This document shows, in pieces, positions 14,639 to 21,456 of a stretch of 29,860 nucleotides of DNA. The notes under the pieces were generated by a model. The model was not told where the DNA came from and ran no database searches. It saw only the letters and a list, made by a program, of their open reading frames with translations. Numbering within the stretch: position 1 is the stretch's first letter; every line of letters starts with the position of its first letter. This DNA is from a virus: IMG/VR virus record IMGVR_UViG_3300044998_001424, positions 1 through 29,860 of that record, one strand, 5' to 3'. The position numbers and the translations under genes were made by a program.

Positions 14639-14915
14639 AGCCTCTCAGGGATGCGGAGACGTTCGGCGAATGCGGCTACGGAAGAAGGAGACTGGTGCGC
14701 CCCGGCCCGATCCTGCCGAGTGGCGAAGATGCTCCCATCCCTTGGGGAGCCGCCCGTCTCGGGAGCCGTGCTGAACACAGCTTCGGGTTGTTCCGGTGCT
14801 TCGCACCCGCAATAAAAGCACTCCCATAGAGCGAATCGAGACTCAAGCCTTATTCGGCTTCTTGCTGTGGACCAGCAACGAAGCATCCCTGCAGCGCGGA
14901 CGCTCAATCCCCACC
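14639..14915. other. 277-nt gene-free region between convergent blocks
   Basis: No gene is supported here. It separates the plus-strand DUF1828 unit from the end of the leftward early operon, so terminators are expected from both sides. Visible inverted repeats are GCTCCC-N8-GGGAGC (14731-14750) and GGTGC-TTC-GCACC (14795-14807), neither followed by a U-tract. Open frames on both strands lack ribosome sites. Confidence 0.5.
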
Positions 14916-15299
14916 TCACCCCCACCCCGCCGCGTGGCGGGCGGCCGCGCGCCAGTCGGCCTCCGAGTGCAATTCAACGCGCGCCATTCCGGCGGCGGCG
15001 GCAATGGTGGCGGCGGCGGCGCCGACCGACATGGCGACGCACGAGCCTTTGAGCAGCTGGTTGCGGCCGCGCGCCAGCTCGAGCGCCTGGCGCACGACGC
15101 GCTCGGCAAGGAGCCTGTCCGCCGCGAACACGACGTGACGCGGCGCGACGGTCTCGGGGTGCATGGTCTGCATCTGCTTGACCATCGCCGCGACGTCGGT
15201 CGTCACGCCGATGCGCAGCCACGCGCCCGCCTCGTAGCCGAGCACGACGATCGCCGCCCAGCCGAGCCGGGCCGCGCCTTGCCGCAGCGCGCGATCCAT
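14916..15299 (-). CDS. Small protein, possible degenerate GIY-YIG-like fold
   Basis: The 127-residue protein has a strand-loop-strand pattern (Tyr-Glu-Ala-Gly-Ala-Trp-Leu-Arg-Ile-Gly-Val-Thr-Thr, about 22-34), then a helix, His-Val-Val-Phe, and Leu-Ala-Glu-Arg-Val-Val-Arg-Gln-Ala-Leu-Glu, which recalls GIY-YIG/T5orf172-type domains where Arg and Glu in these places are catalytic. The defining Gly-Ile-Tyr is missing, so the match is weak. The ATG 15299 has a GGGGGGA upstream at a longer spacing. It ends the leftward early operon and lies 46 nt after the DUF6362-like gene. Likely function: unknown. Confidence 0.45.
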   Translation of the reverse strand: MDRALRQGAARLGWAAIVVLGYEAGAWLRIGVTTDVAAMVKQMQTMHPETVAPRHVVFAADRLLAERVVRQALELARGRNQLLKGSCVAMSVGAAAATIAAAAGMARVELHSEADWRAAARHAAGWG

Positions 15300-15345
15300 G
15301 CGCGCCGGCGCGTCCCCCCGGCTCTCGGGAGCGGAGTCGACGCCG

Positions 15346-16092
15346 TCATCCCCGGTTGGCGATGACGAGCGCCCGGTCGATGGCCTCGGCATAGCGCAGT
15401 CGTGCCCACTCATCGCTTTGTGCCCCCTTTTCCCAGCGCAGCTCCTCGCCGATCGCCCGGAACGAGCGACCCATGGCGCGCATCCGGACGAGCCGCCGGT
15501 CGAACGGCTCGAGCCGGGCGAACCAGGCCATGGCGACGAGGTAGTCGGAAACGTCCTCCGGAAACGGCCGCCACCTGAGACTGATCTCGGGCGGCCAGTC
15601 GCCGGGCGCATAGCCGGTCTCGGGCCAGTTGGTGCGCACGGCGAGCTTCAGCCGGTCGGTGTCGGGCAGCGCCCGGTCGGTCTTGAGCGCGCGCAGGAGG
15701 CGCGCCTCGCACTCGGCGCGCGCGATCGCGCCCGGCGGGTTGTAGGGGATCGCCTCGGGGAGCGGCGGCCTGGCGGCGGGCGCGTGCTCGCGCGCGGGCC
15801 TCGGCCGGATGAGCGGCGGCGGCTCGGGCTGGACGACCGCCGGGTGCGGCAGGGGCCCCCAGGCGAGGGGGTCGAACGGCTGCCAGAGGTCGGGCTTGGC
15901 GTAGGATTTCACGCGCTCGAGACCGCGGCCGTCCGGCGTCAGCACGGCGACCGCTTGGCCCTTGCGGGTGACGCGCACGACGCCCTTGACGATGCGGCCG
16001 GCGACGGCGCGCAGCCAGACGAGCTCGTCCTCGCGGTCGAGATCGGCGAGCCGGTACCAGGGAGCCGCGAGATCGGGCGCCGCCTCGCTCAT
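15346..16092 (-). CDS. DUF6362-like protein with C-terminal helix-turn-helix
   Basis: The 248-residue protein has a Pro-rich middle linker (about 85-115) and a C-terminal helical domain: Trp-Phe-Ala-Arg-Leu-Glu-Pro-Phe-Asp-Arg-Arg-Leu-Val-Arg-Met-Arg-Ala-Met-Gly-Arg-Ser-Phe-Arg, then Glu-Glu-Leu, about residues 186-215. This resembles the sigma-factor-like HTH of DUF6362, found in alphaproteobacterial prophages, where one would expect a role in late gene activation. That role is inference. The ATG at 16092 overlaps the ParB-like gene's stop (ATGA). It is close to the end of the early operon, where lambda carries its late regulator Q. Confidence 0.6.
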   Translation of the reverse strand: MSEAAPDLAAPWYRLADLDREDELVWLRAVAGRIVKGVVRVTRKGQAVAVLTPDGRGLERVKSYAKPDLWQPFDPLAWGPLPHPAVVQPEPPPLIRPRPAREHAPAARPPLPEAIPYNPPGAIARAECEARLLRALKTDRALPDTDRLKLAVRTNWPETGYAPGDWPPEISLRWRPFPEDVSDYLVAMAWFARLEPFDRRLVRMRAMGRSFRAIGEELRWEKGAQSDEWARLRYAEAIDRALVIANRG

Positions 16093-17921
16093 GTTTGTGG
16101 CGCCTCCGGATGCCCACCTCGCATCCGGCGCGGTTGCGGCGCCTCCGGATGGCGGTCTTCGATGGCGCGCGCCGCGATCAGCGCATACTCCGGATGCCGG
16201 AGCGCCGGCGGCAGCCACCCATGCTGCCGCGCGAGCTCGGCGGCGCGCGTGGCGAGTGCGGCTTTCTTTGCGAACGCCGCGCCGCCGGCGATGTGCGCGT
16301 CCGAGACACCGGCGGCCTCCATCTCGGCGAGCGCCGCGATCGCGACGGATTTGGGCGCCCGCTGGAAATAATCCGCCGCGTTGAAGCGCTGGCGCACCGC
16401 CGCAAGGTAGGTGGCGCCAGGCAGCGCATCGCGCAGCGTATCGATCGCGTCGCGACGCGGTGCGACGAGCACCTGACAGACGCGAGGCAGTTCTGGCACC
16501 ATGCTGAGCGCCTGTGCGACGCGCCTGGCGAGCGTCGCGACGAGCCGCTCGACGTCGGCGCCGTCCTGGGTGGCGAGCGCCGACGCGAACGAGTGGGTGC
16601 GCTGATGCCTGTCGCTGACGGCGGCATGTCCGTGATCGGTGATCTGGATCGGTCCGCGGGCGTCGGGTGCCGCGAGCAGCGTGGCGACGAGCGCGCGAAG
16701 CGCGACGTCGGGATGAGCCTCGAGCGTGTCCGCGGCGGCGAGCGTCAGCGTCTCGTGGATCGAGGCTGAAAGCGCCTGGCTTATGGCGTACGGATCGTCG
16801 GCCGTCGCCGCGGCGGCCGCGTGGCAGGCATCGTCATCATCCTGCTCATCGGGCTTGGCCTCGGTGCCGGCTGCGGCCTCCGCGATCGCCTCCTCGAGAT
16901 CGCGCTGTCCGTCGTCAGGCGCCGGCCGGACGAGGCCAGTCACGATATCGAGAGTGCCATTGTCGTCGATCCCGACGAGGCAGCCGGCGCGCCGGCGCTC
17001 GTCATCCGAATACTCCTCCGGCGGCGTGGTCGTGCTGCCGTCCTCGCCGCGCACGTGATCGCACATCCATTGGCTGAACGAGGCGTCCTCGCTGAGTTCG
17101 GCCCAGGCCCATCCGGCCGCACGCAGCCGATCGCAGTCCGCGGCGAGCCGTTCGCGCGCGAGCTTGTGCAATAGCGTCACGTCTTCGACGTAGCGGTGGT
17201 CCTCGAACAGATCGTCGCTGATACGTCCGCCGGCGGCGCGATATGCCGCCTCGCCGACAAACGCGAGCTCAGCGGATTGGTCGGCGCGGACGCGTTCGGT
17301 TGCGAGCTCACGCCGCACCGACCACTCGGTCAGCATGCGCTGCTGCGAGAGACGGCGCAGCGTTTCCGCCTGCACGGCGTGGTCTGGATTGAGCGCGAAC
17401 GCTTGCGCGATGCGGGCGTCGATCTTCCCCTCGCGCCATGCCGCGCGCACCTCCGGCGCCAGGCGGCCCAGCGCCAGCTGCTGCCGGACAGTGCGTCCCG
17501 ACAGGCCGAACCGCGCCGCGAGCTCGTCCTCCGTGACGCCCTGCGCGGAGATCCGGCTCATCACCTCGTACTGATCGACTGGGTGCATCGGTAGGCGCAC
17601 CGTGTTGGCGATGAGGCTCGTCTCGAGCGCGGCGGTCTCGTCCTCGGTGCGCACGATGACCGGCACCGGGTGGTCGCGCGGGATGGTCTTGGCCTTCGCC
17701 AGGCGCTGCAACGCCTGCCAGCGCCGGCGGCCGTCGATCACTTCATAGCGTTCCTTGCCGCGCGCCGCGCCGGCATCTGCGAGCCGCACGACGAGCGGGC
17801 TGATGAGCCCCTTCGCCTTGATCGACGCCGCGAGCTCGTCGAGGCGATCGCTGGTGAGCCGCCGCGCGTTGATCGCGTCCTGGGTCGTGATTTGTGAGAG
17901 CTTGGCATAAGCCTGGATCAT
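16089..17921 (-). CDS. ParB/RepB/Spo0J-family protein
   Basis: The 610-residue protein has an N-terminal ParB domain with the nucleotide-binding motif Gly-Arg-Arg-Arg-Trp (64-68) and a Glu-Thr-Ser-Leu-Ile-Ala-Asn motif (about 100-106), then the ParB helix-turn-helix (about 128-152, Glu-Asp-Glu-Leu-Ala-Ala-Arg-Phe-Gly-Leu-Ser). The remaining 400 residues are an acidic linker and a helical region I cannot assign. No ParA gene is nearby, so plasmid-type partition is unlikely. Phage ParB-like proteins with this layout are commonly linked to replication or transcription control. The last 20 residues hold a repeated His-Pro-Glu-Ala-Pro-Gln encoded by a dispersed repeat. ATGA overlaps on both sides. 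Confidence 0.85.
   Translation of the reverse strand: MIQAYAKLSQITTQDAINARRLTSDRLDELAASIKAKGLISPLVVRLADAGAARGKERYEVIDGRRRWQALQRLAKAKTIPRDHPVPVIVRTEDETAALETSLIANTVRLPMHPVDQYEVMSRISAQGVTEDELAARFGLSGRTVRQQLALGRLAPEVRAAWREGKIDARIAQAFALNPDHAVQAETLRRLSQQRMLTEWSVRRELATERVRADQSAELAFVGEAAYRAAGGRISDDLFEDHRYVEDVTLLHKLARERLAADCDRLRAAGWAWAELSEDASFSQWMCDHVRGEDGSTTTPPEEYSDDERRRAGCLVGIDDNGTLDIVTGLVRPAPDDGQRDLEEAIAEAAAGTEAKPDEQDDDDACHAAAAATADDPYAISQALSASIHETLTLAAADTLEAHPDVALRALVATLLAAPDARGPIQITDHGHAAVSDRHQRTHSFASALATQDGADVERLVATLARRVAQALSMVPELPRVCQVLVAPRRDAIDTLRDALPGATYLAAVRQRFNAADYFQRAPKSVAIAALAEMEAAGVSDAHIAGGAAFAKKAALATRAAELARQHGWLPPALRHPEYALIAARAIEDRHPEAPQPRRMRGGHPEAPQT
16099..16151. repeat. Direct and inverted repeat at the end of the ParB-like gene
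   Basis: GGCGCCTCCGGATG occurs at 16099-16112 and again at 16138-16151. Inside, CCGGATGC (16106-16113) and GCATCCGG (16121-16128) form a perfect 8-bp stem. The segment 16104-16127 recurs at 23737-23760 with 22 of 24 positions identical, so it belongs to a dispersed repeat family of this prophage. Here it lies in frame and codes for the last residues of the ParB-like protein. Confidence 0.7.
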
Positions 17922-18175
17922 TGTCCCCTCTCCGCCAGCGATGAACCACCTGCCCCGGCAAGCGTGACGGGCGCCTGCCGGCGCGCGCCCGGCGGATTGC
18001 GCAGGCCTTCGCGCCGGAGCATCACCGCGACGGCGTCGGCCGGCACCTTGAGGAAGCGCGCGATCGCCGGCACGCCGTAGCCCGCGCGGGCCATGCGCCG
18101 GATCTCGGCGGCCGTCGCCTCGGGAAAGACGACCCTGAGCGGTCGCCGGCGCGGGACAGGAGCGGGCGTCGTCAT
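17918..18175 (-). CDS. Small HTH-like DNA-binding protein
   Basis: The 85-residue basic protein contains a helix-turn-helix-like segment: Glu-Ile-Arg-Arg-Met-Ala-Arg-Ala-Gly-Tyr-Gly-Val-Pro-Ala-Ile-Ala-Arg-Phe-Leu-Lys-Val (about 23-43), then Val-Ala-Val-Met-Leu-Arg-Arg-Glu-Gly-Leu, like the GcrA or homeodomain-like type. The N- and C-termini are Pro/Arg- and Ala/Gly-rich. Its start overlaps the GapR-like stop and its stop overlaps the ParB-like start, both ATGA. A role as accessory regulator or DNA-organising protein is inferred from the HTH only. Confidence 0.6.
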   Translation of the reverse strand: MTTPAPVPRRRPLRVVFPEATAAEIRRMARAGYGVPAIARFLKVPADAVAVMLRREGLRNPPGARRQAPVTLAGAGGSSLAERGQ

Positions 18176-18513
18176 GGCCGCGCCTCCATGCCGAGATGCA
18201 CCTTGAGGCCGCGGGCTCTGAGACCCTCGGCGATCACCTTGAGCTTGGCGGTCTCGGGATCGGCGTCGGTTCCAATGAGGCCCAGGATCTGCCGGTAGCG
18301 GTCGACCAGCGCCTCGCCGGCGAGATGCGCCTGAAGCTTTTCGGGATCGCGCAGCTCCTTGAGGACGAGCCGCATCGCCTTGGCGTCGAGGCCCGCCTCC
18401 TTGGCCGCCGCCCACAGATCGGCGGCCTTGTCCTTCAGGACGCCGATCTCGTCCTCGAGGGCGACGATCTGGCCCAGGATTTCGGGCAGCGCCTTCTCGG
18501 GTGACGTCGTCAT
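18172..18513 (-). CDS. GapR/DUF2312-like DNA-binding protein
   Basis: The 113-residue protein fits GapR family proteins in its first 80 residues: Ile-Val-Ala-Leu-Glu-Asp-Glu-Ile, a coiled-coil helix, then Ala-Lys-Glu-Ala-Gly-Leu-Asp-Ala-Lys-Ala-Met-Arg-Leu-Val-Leu-Lys (about 37-52) and Leu-Val-Asp-Arg-Tyr-Arg-Gln-Ile-Leu-Gly (about 69-78). GapR of alphaproteobacteria binds overtwisted AT-rich DNA and supports topoisomerases during replication. A phage copy could do the same at its own replication forks (inference). A C-terminal extension of about 30 residues is not in the host protein. ATGA overlaps at both ends. Confidence 0.75.
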   Translation of the reverse strand: MTTSPEKALPEILGQIVALEDEIGVLKDKAADLWAAAKEAGLDAKAMRLVLKELRDPEKLQAHLAGEALVDRYRQILGLIGTDADPETAKLKVIAEGLRARGLKVHLGMEARP

Positions 18514-18740
18514 GGGGCAGCCTCCGCATCCGGCTCGCCGCACTCGGCGAGCATCTCCGCGCCGAAGTCGGCGTCCTCGTGCGCCGCCTCGGGCGATTGC
18601 CCGGCGGGCGCCTCGGGCGGCACCGCGGCGAGCCCGAGGGCCTCGGGATCGACGCCCGCGGGCAGCCAGAAGGCCATCGGCAGGCCGTTGACGAGGATGG
18701 CGCCGGCGGGCGGCCCGGCAAGGCCCGCGCGCGGCGTCAT
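18510..18740 (-). CDS. Small acidic hypothetical protein
   Basis: The 76-residue protein has a hydrophobic first half (Ala-Ile-Leu-Val-Asn-Gly-Leu-Pro-Met-Ala-Phe-Trp-Leu) and an acidic Ala/Glu/Pro-rich second half, likely disordered. I recognise no family. The evidence for it being real is the ATGA overlap with both neighbours in a run of coupled genes. Confidence 0.5.
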   Translation of the reverse strand: MTPRAGLAGPPAGAILVNGLPMAFWLPAGVDPEALGLAAVPPEAPAGQSPEAAHEDADFGAEMLAECGEPDAEAAP

Positions 18741-19192
18741 GGGCCGGCCTCCGCATCGCTTGTTTCCTCTTCGTCGGCGTAGCGCTCGGGGAGGAGTGCT
18801 GCGGCGAGGAACTGGTCGCCTGAGTCCTGGTCCTCGAGCACGGCGTCGCCCTCGAGGATCGGCAGGCCGGTCGCGGCGCAGAGCACGAGCGCGCCGTCCT
18901 CGTCGTGGAGCGTGTCCTCGGGCCAGGCGATCCCGCCGAGCGCCGCGAGCGCCTTATCGCGCTCGGCCCGCAAGGGCGCGAGCTCGGCCTCGCGGGCGGC
19001 GATCGCCTGCTGCCGCGCCTCGCTCGCCGTCAGGAACGCCCGGGTGGCCTGCTCCACCGCGTCGCGGTGGCGGTCGAACACCTCCGCCGCGGCCGCCTCG
19101 TAGCGGTCCTCGATGTCGCGCTCGGGACTGGCGAGCGCCAGGATCTTCTGCCGGAGCGCCATGCGCCCCACGCGGCTCGTGTCAAATCGCAT
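18737..19192 (-). CDS. Hypothetical protein with coiled coil
   Basis: The 151-residue protein has a long Ala/Glu/Arg helix (about residues 25-85) likely to form a coiled coil, followed by a small domain with Val-Leu-Cys-Ala-Ala-Thr-Gly-Leu-Pro-Ile-Leu-Glu-Gly-Asp (about 103-116) and an acidic tail. The second part resembles the short Cys-containing beta motif of phage proteins that are often seen with replication genes, but I cannot name a family. GGAAGGAGACGAGGAC precedes ATG 19192, a good ribosome site that fixes the start. The stop overlaps the next start by ATGA. Confidence 0.6.
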   Translation of the reverse strand: MRFDTSRVGRMALRQKILALASPERDIEDRYEAAAAEVFDRHRDAVEQATRAFLTASEARQQAIAAREAELAPLRAERDKALAALGGIAWPEDTLHDEDGALVLCAATGLPILEGDAVLEDQDSGDQFLAAALLPERYADEEETSDAEAGP

Positions 19193-19222
19193 GTCCTCGT
19201 CTCCTTCCTGCGATTCCTCGAC

Positions 19223-19738
19223 TCACCGCATCGGCTCGAGCGCCTTGCGGCAGGGCCGCGCCACGATCTCGCAGCGCGTGCGCCAGACGTCGCCGCCCGA
19301 GAGCGCCTCGACGGCGCGCCCGGCGGCGGTCTCATTGGTCTCGGCGCGGGCACAGCGGTGGCGGGCGTCGCGGGCCTGACGGATGTCGGTGTAGAGCTCG
19401 CCCCAGTCGTGCCGGGCGAGCGCCTGCCAGTGGCGGATGGCGCTCTCCAAGGCGGCGGCTTCCGTCGCATGCGGCGTGCCGACGGCGCGCTGCGGGGCGA
19501 GGCAGTGGGCGTCGCCGGCCGCGACCGGCGCGACCTTGACCCAGGCCTGGACGCGCGGCGCCTCCCGGAAATGCCGGCGCACCGTCGGGCGCGCGATCGG
19601 CCGCTCGGCCACGTGACTCCGCGGGCCCGCCCAGGTCGCCGGATCGGCGTAGACGTTGTCGCCCGCGCCCGCCGGCCCGGCGAACGCGAGGAGGACGGCG
19701 AAGAGGGCCGGGGGATGCCAGACGCGGCTGCAAGTCAT
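19223..19738 (-). CDS. Secreted protein with signal peptide, inside the early operon
   Basis: The 171-residue protein starts with a classic signal peptide: a short basic start, a hydrophobic core Ala-Leu-Phe-Ala-Val-Leu-Leu-Ala-Phe-Ala, and an Ala-Gly-Ala cleavage region near residue 26. The mature part is helical with several Cys (about residues 75, 127, 155 and 163), which may form disulfides in the periplasm. The ATG at 19738 overlaps the methyltransferase stop (ATGA). A periplasmic product is odd among replication genes. It may be a superinfection-exclusion or lysis-timing factor, but nothing in the sequence shows that. Confidence 0.6.
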   Translation of the reverse strand: MTCSRVWHPPALFAVLLAFAGPAGAGDNVYADPATWAGPRSHVAERPIARPTVRRHFREAPRVQAWVKVAPVAAGDAHCLAPQRAVGTPHATEAAALESAIRHWQALARHDWGELYTDIRQARDARHRCARAETNETAAGRAVEALSGGDVWRTRCEIVARPCRKALEPMR

Positions 19739-20388
19739 TGGGTCGCCTCCTCTTTGGACGCGTCGAACTTGCCCGCCTCGTCGCCGAAGGCGTCCCAGCC
19801 GGGCCGCGCGGCGCGCGCGAAGAGCTCGAGGCGGCGCGCGCCGGGCAGGAGCGCCTCGGCGGCGTGATAGGCGGCCTCGGGCTTCCTCGAATGCTGGCGG
19901 AGAGCGCCCATCACCACCGACCGCACGCCGCGCGCGAGCTTCGGTGAGCCCCGGATGCCGATGAGGAACGGCTCGTGCGCGTTCCGGAGGACGTAGCCCG
20001 TGCCGAAGGCGAGCTTGCCGCCCGAGGTCTCCTTGACCCACACGCCCGAGGTCGAGAAGCGGAAGCCCCAGCGCGCCACGATCTCGATCTGCATCGCGAT
20101 CCCCGGCGCGGTTCCCCACAGCCACAGCACGCAGTCGGGCGCGGCGAGCTCGGCGACGGGCAGCGCTGCGATCTCCGCCAGGCTCATCGTCCGGTAGTGC
20201 GCGGCCGGGCTTTTCCGGTAGGCCGGCGGCGGCCGCTCGCCGGGCGCGAGCGGCGACCAGAGCTCGAACGGCCAGGGCGGATCGGCCATGATGAGGTCGT
20301 AGGCCGACGGCGCGAGGCGGCCCCACGGCCAGTCGGCCCGGAGCGCGGGCCCGTCGAAGAGCATCGGTTGGCTTAGGGACCGGGGCAT
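19735..20388 (-). CDS. MT-A70-family DNA adenine methyltransferase
   Basis: The 217-residue protein carries the catalytic motif Asp-Pro-Pro-Trp at 36-39 in a Leu-Ile-Met-Ala-Asp-Pro-Pro-Trp strand, then Cys-Val-Leu-Trp-Leu-Trp-Gly-Thr (about 86-93) and a Lys-Pro-Glu region. This is the typical MT-A70 layout for N6-adenine methylation in phages. The product may modify phage or host DNA to avoid restriction or mark replication. Start ATG 20388 has ACGGAGGAGACC just upstream. An upstream in-frame extension overlaps the DnaA-like gene and lacks support. No restriction partner is adjacent. Confidence 0.88.
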   Translation of the reverse strand: MPRSLSQPMLFDGPALRADWPWGRLAPSAYDLIMADPPWPFELWSPLAPGERPPPAYRKSPAAHYRTMSLAEIAALPVAELAAPDCVLWLWGTAPGIAMQIEIVARWGFRFSTSGVWVKETSGGKLAFGTGYVLRNAHEPFLIGIRGSPKLARGVRSVVMGALRQHSRKPEAAYHAAEALLPGARRLELFARAARPGWDAFGDEAGKFDASKEEATQ

Positions 20389-20399
20389 GGTCTCCTCCG

Positions 20400-20879
20400 T
20401 CAGGGTCTGAGCACGATCGCGCCGTCGCGGCCGACGTAGCCTTGCGGCGTCTCCCACTTGCGGCCGATGCCCGGATCGAGCGGCCGCGGGCCAGACCAGG
20501 CGGCCGGTACGGACGCCGGGGCCGCCGGCACGGGCGCCGGGACCGGCCGCGCGGCCTCACGCCGCCGGACGACCGGCGGCGGGCGGCGCAGGATGGCGCG
20601 CGCCCGCTCGGCGAGCGCGCCGATGCGGGCGATGCGGTCTGAGGCCCAGCGCCCGCGGTCGATGGCCTGGAGGGCGTGCAGCACCGTCGTGTGATCGCGC
20701 CCGAGCACGCGGCCGATCTGCGGCAGCGAGAACTGCGCCTCGCGCGCGATCAGCACCACCGCCGCCCGCATCTCGACGAGCTCGGCCGAGCGCAAGCGCG
20801 AGGCGATCAGCCATTGCTCGGCCTCGGCGGCCTCGGCCACCGCCGCCAGGATGCGCCGGACCGTGATGCGCGGACTCAT
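20400..20879 (-). CDS. DnaA domain IV-like DNA-binding protein
   Basis: The 159-residue protein has the DnaA C-terminal DNA-binding domain signature: an Arg-Ala-Ala-Val-Val-Leu-Ile-Ala-Arg-Glu helix, Ser-Leu-Pro-Gln-Ile-Gly-Arg-Val-Leu-Gly (51-60) and the DnaA-box-binding motif Arg-Asp-His-Thr-Thr-Val-Leu-His-Ala (61-69). It has no AAA+ domain. The C-terminal half is Pro/Ala-rich with a short end module. Such stand-alone domain IV proteins could bind DnaA boxes and either load or block initiation (inference). ATG 20879 overlaps the upstream stop (ATGA). The following gene starts 11 nt downstream. Confidence 0.85.
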   Translation of the reverse strand: MSPRITVRRILAAVAEAAEAEQWLIASRLRSAELVEMRAAVVLIAREAQFSLPQIGRVLGRDHTTVLHALQAIDRGRWASDRIARIGALAERARAILRRPPPVVRRREAARPVPAPVPAAPASVPAAWSGPRPLDPGIGRKWETPQGYVGRDGAIVLRP

Positions 20880-21202
20880 GGGCCCTCCTCCCCGGTCGCG
20901 TCGGGCCAGCGGCTCGCCTCGACGAGCGTCCGCTGGCCGAGGTCGGCGGCCTGCGCCTCGTCGGCGCGGCCCGCGCGGCGCCAGGCGGCGAGCCAGGCGG
21001 CGTGCTCGGGCGTGCCCCAGGGGATCGACCAGTTGCCGAGCGGCAGCTGGGTCACGGTCTCGCTCGCGGGCGGCCAGCGGGCGGGGAGCTCCCAGGGCCC
21101 GGCGCCCGCCATCAGCAGCGCCCCGTCGGGATCGGCGAACCGCAGGTGCTGGAGCCAGGCCGCCCACTCGGGCGTCCGCCGCTCGATCACGACCCGGGTC
21201 AT
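20876..21202 (-). CDS. Small hypothetical protein, Trp-rich
   Basis: The 108-residue protein has several Trp residues (Glu-Trp-Ala-Ala-Trp-Leu, Pro-Trp-Glu-Leu-Pro, Asn-Trp-Ser-Ile-Pro-Trp) and an Ala-Trp-Leu-Ala-Ala-Trp-Arg-Arg segment. I recognise no family. ATGA overlaps with the gene on each side show it belongs to the coupled early operon. Confidence 0.5.
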   Translation of the reverse strand: MTRVVIERRTPEWAAWLQHLRFADPDGALLMAGAGPWELPARWPPASETVTQLPLGNWSIPWGTPEHAAWLAAWRRAGRADEAQAADLGQRTLVEASRWPDATGEEGP

Positions 21203-21456
21203 GGGCCGGCCTCCGCGCTTTGGGCCGGCCGCGCGGCCTTGGCGAGCTCGCGCGCCACCTCGCCGTAGGCGCCCGTCACGTGCTCCTCGATCGCGCGCAC
21301 GACGCCGTTCGCCCGGGCGAAGTCGCGCCAGGCCCAGTAGGCGCGGTTGAGCGCGTCCTTGCTCTGGGCGGCCCGCATTTGGGCGAGCGCCGACGCCGTG
21401 ACGGCGGCGATCTCGCGGGCGCGGGCTTCGGGGTCGGTCTGGCTGAGGGTGGTCAT
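21199..21456 (-). CDS. Small helical hypothetical protein
   Basis: The 85-residue protein is Ala-rich and helical throughout (Arg-Glu-Ile-Ala-Ala-Val-Thr-Ala-Ser-Ala-Leu-Ala, Ala-Tyr-Trp-Ala-Trp-Arg-Asp-Phe-Ala). No known family is recognised. Its start overlaps the initiator gene's stop by ATGA and its stop overlaps the next start. Confidence 0.5.
   Translation of the reverse strand: MTTLSQTDPEARAREIAAVTASALAQMRAAQSKDALNRAYWAWRDFARANGVVRAIEEHVTGAYGEVARELAKAARPAQSAEAGP

Noticed and set aside
14572-14829. 85-codon plus-strand frame after the DUF1828 gene
   Set aside because: It starts inside the DUF1828 gene, has no ribosome site and shows no domain.
14639-14915. tRNA or small RNA gene in the gap near hairpins
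   Set aside because: No cloverleaf can be drawn, and the short stems lack U-tracts and conserved tRNA loop sequences.
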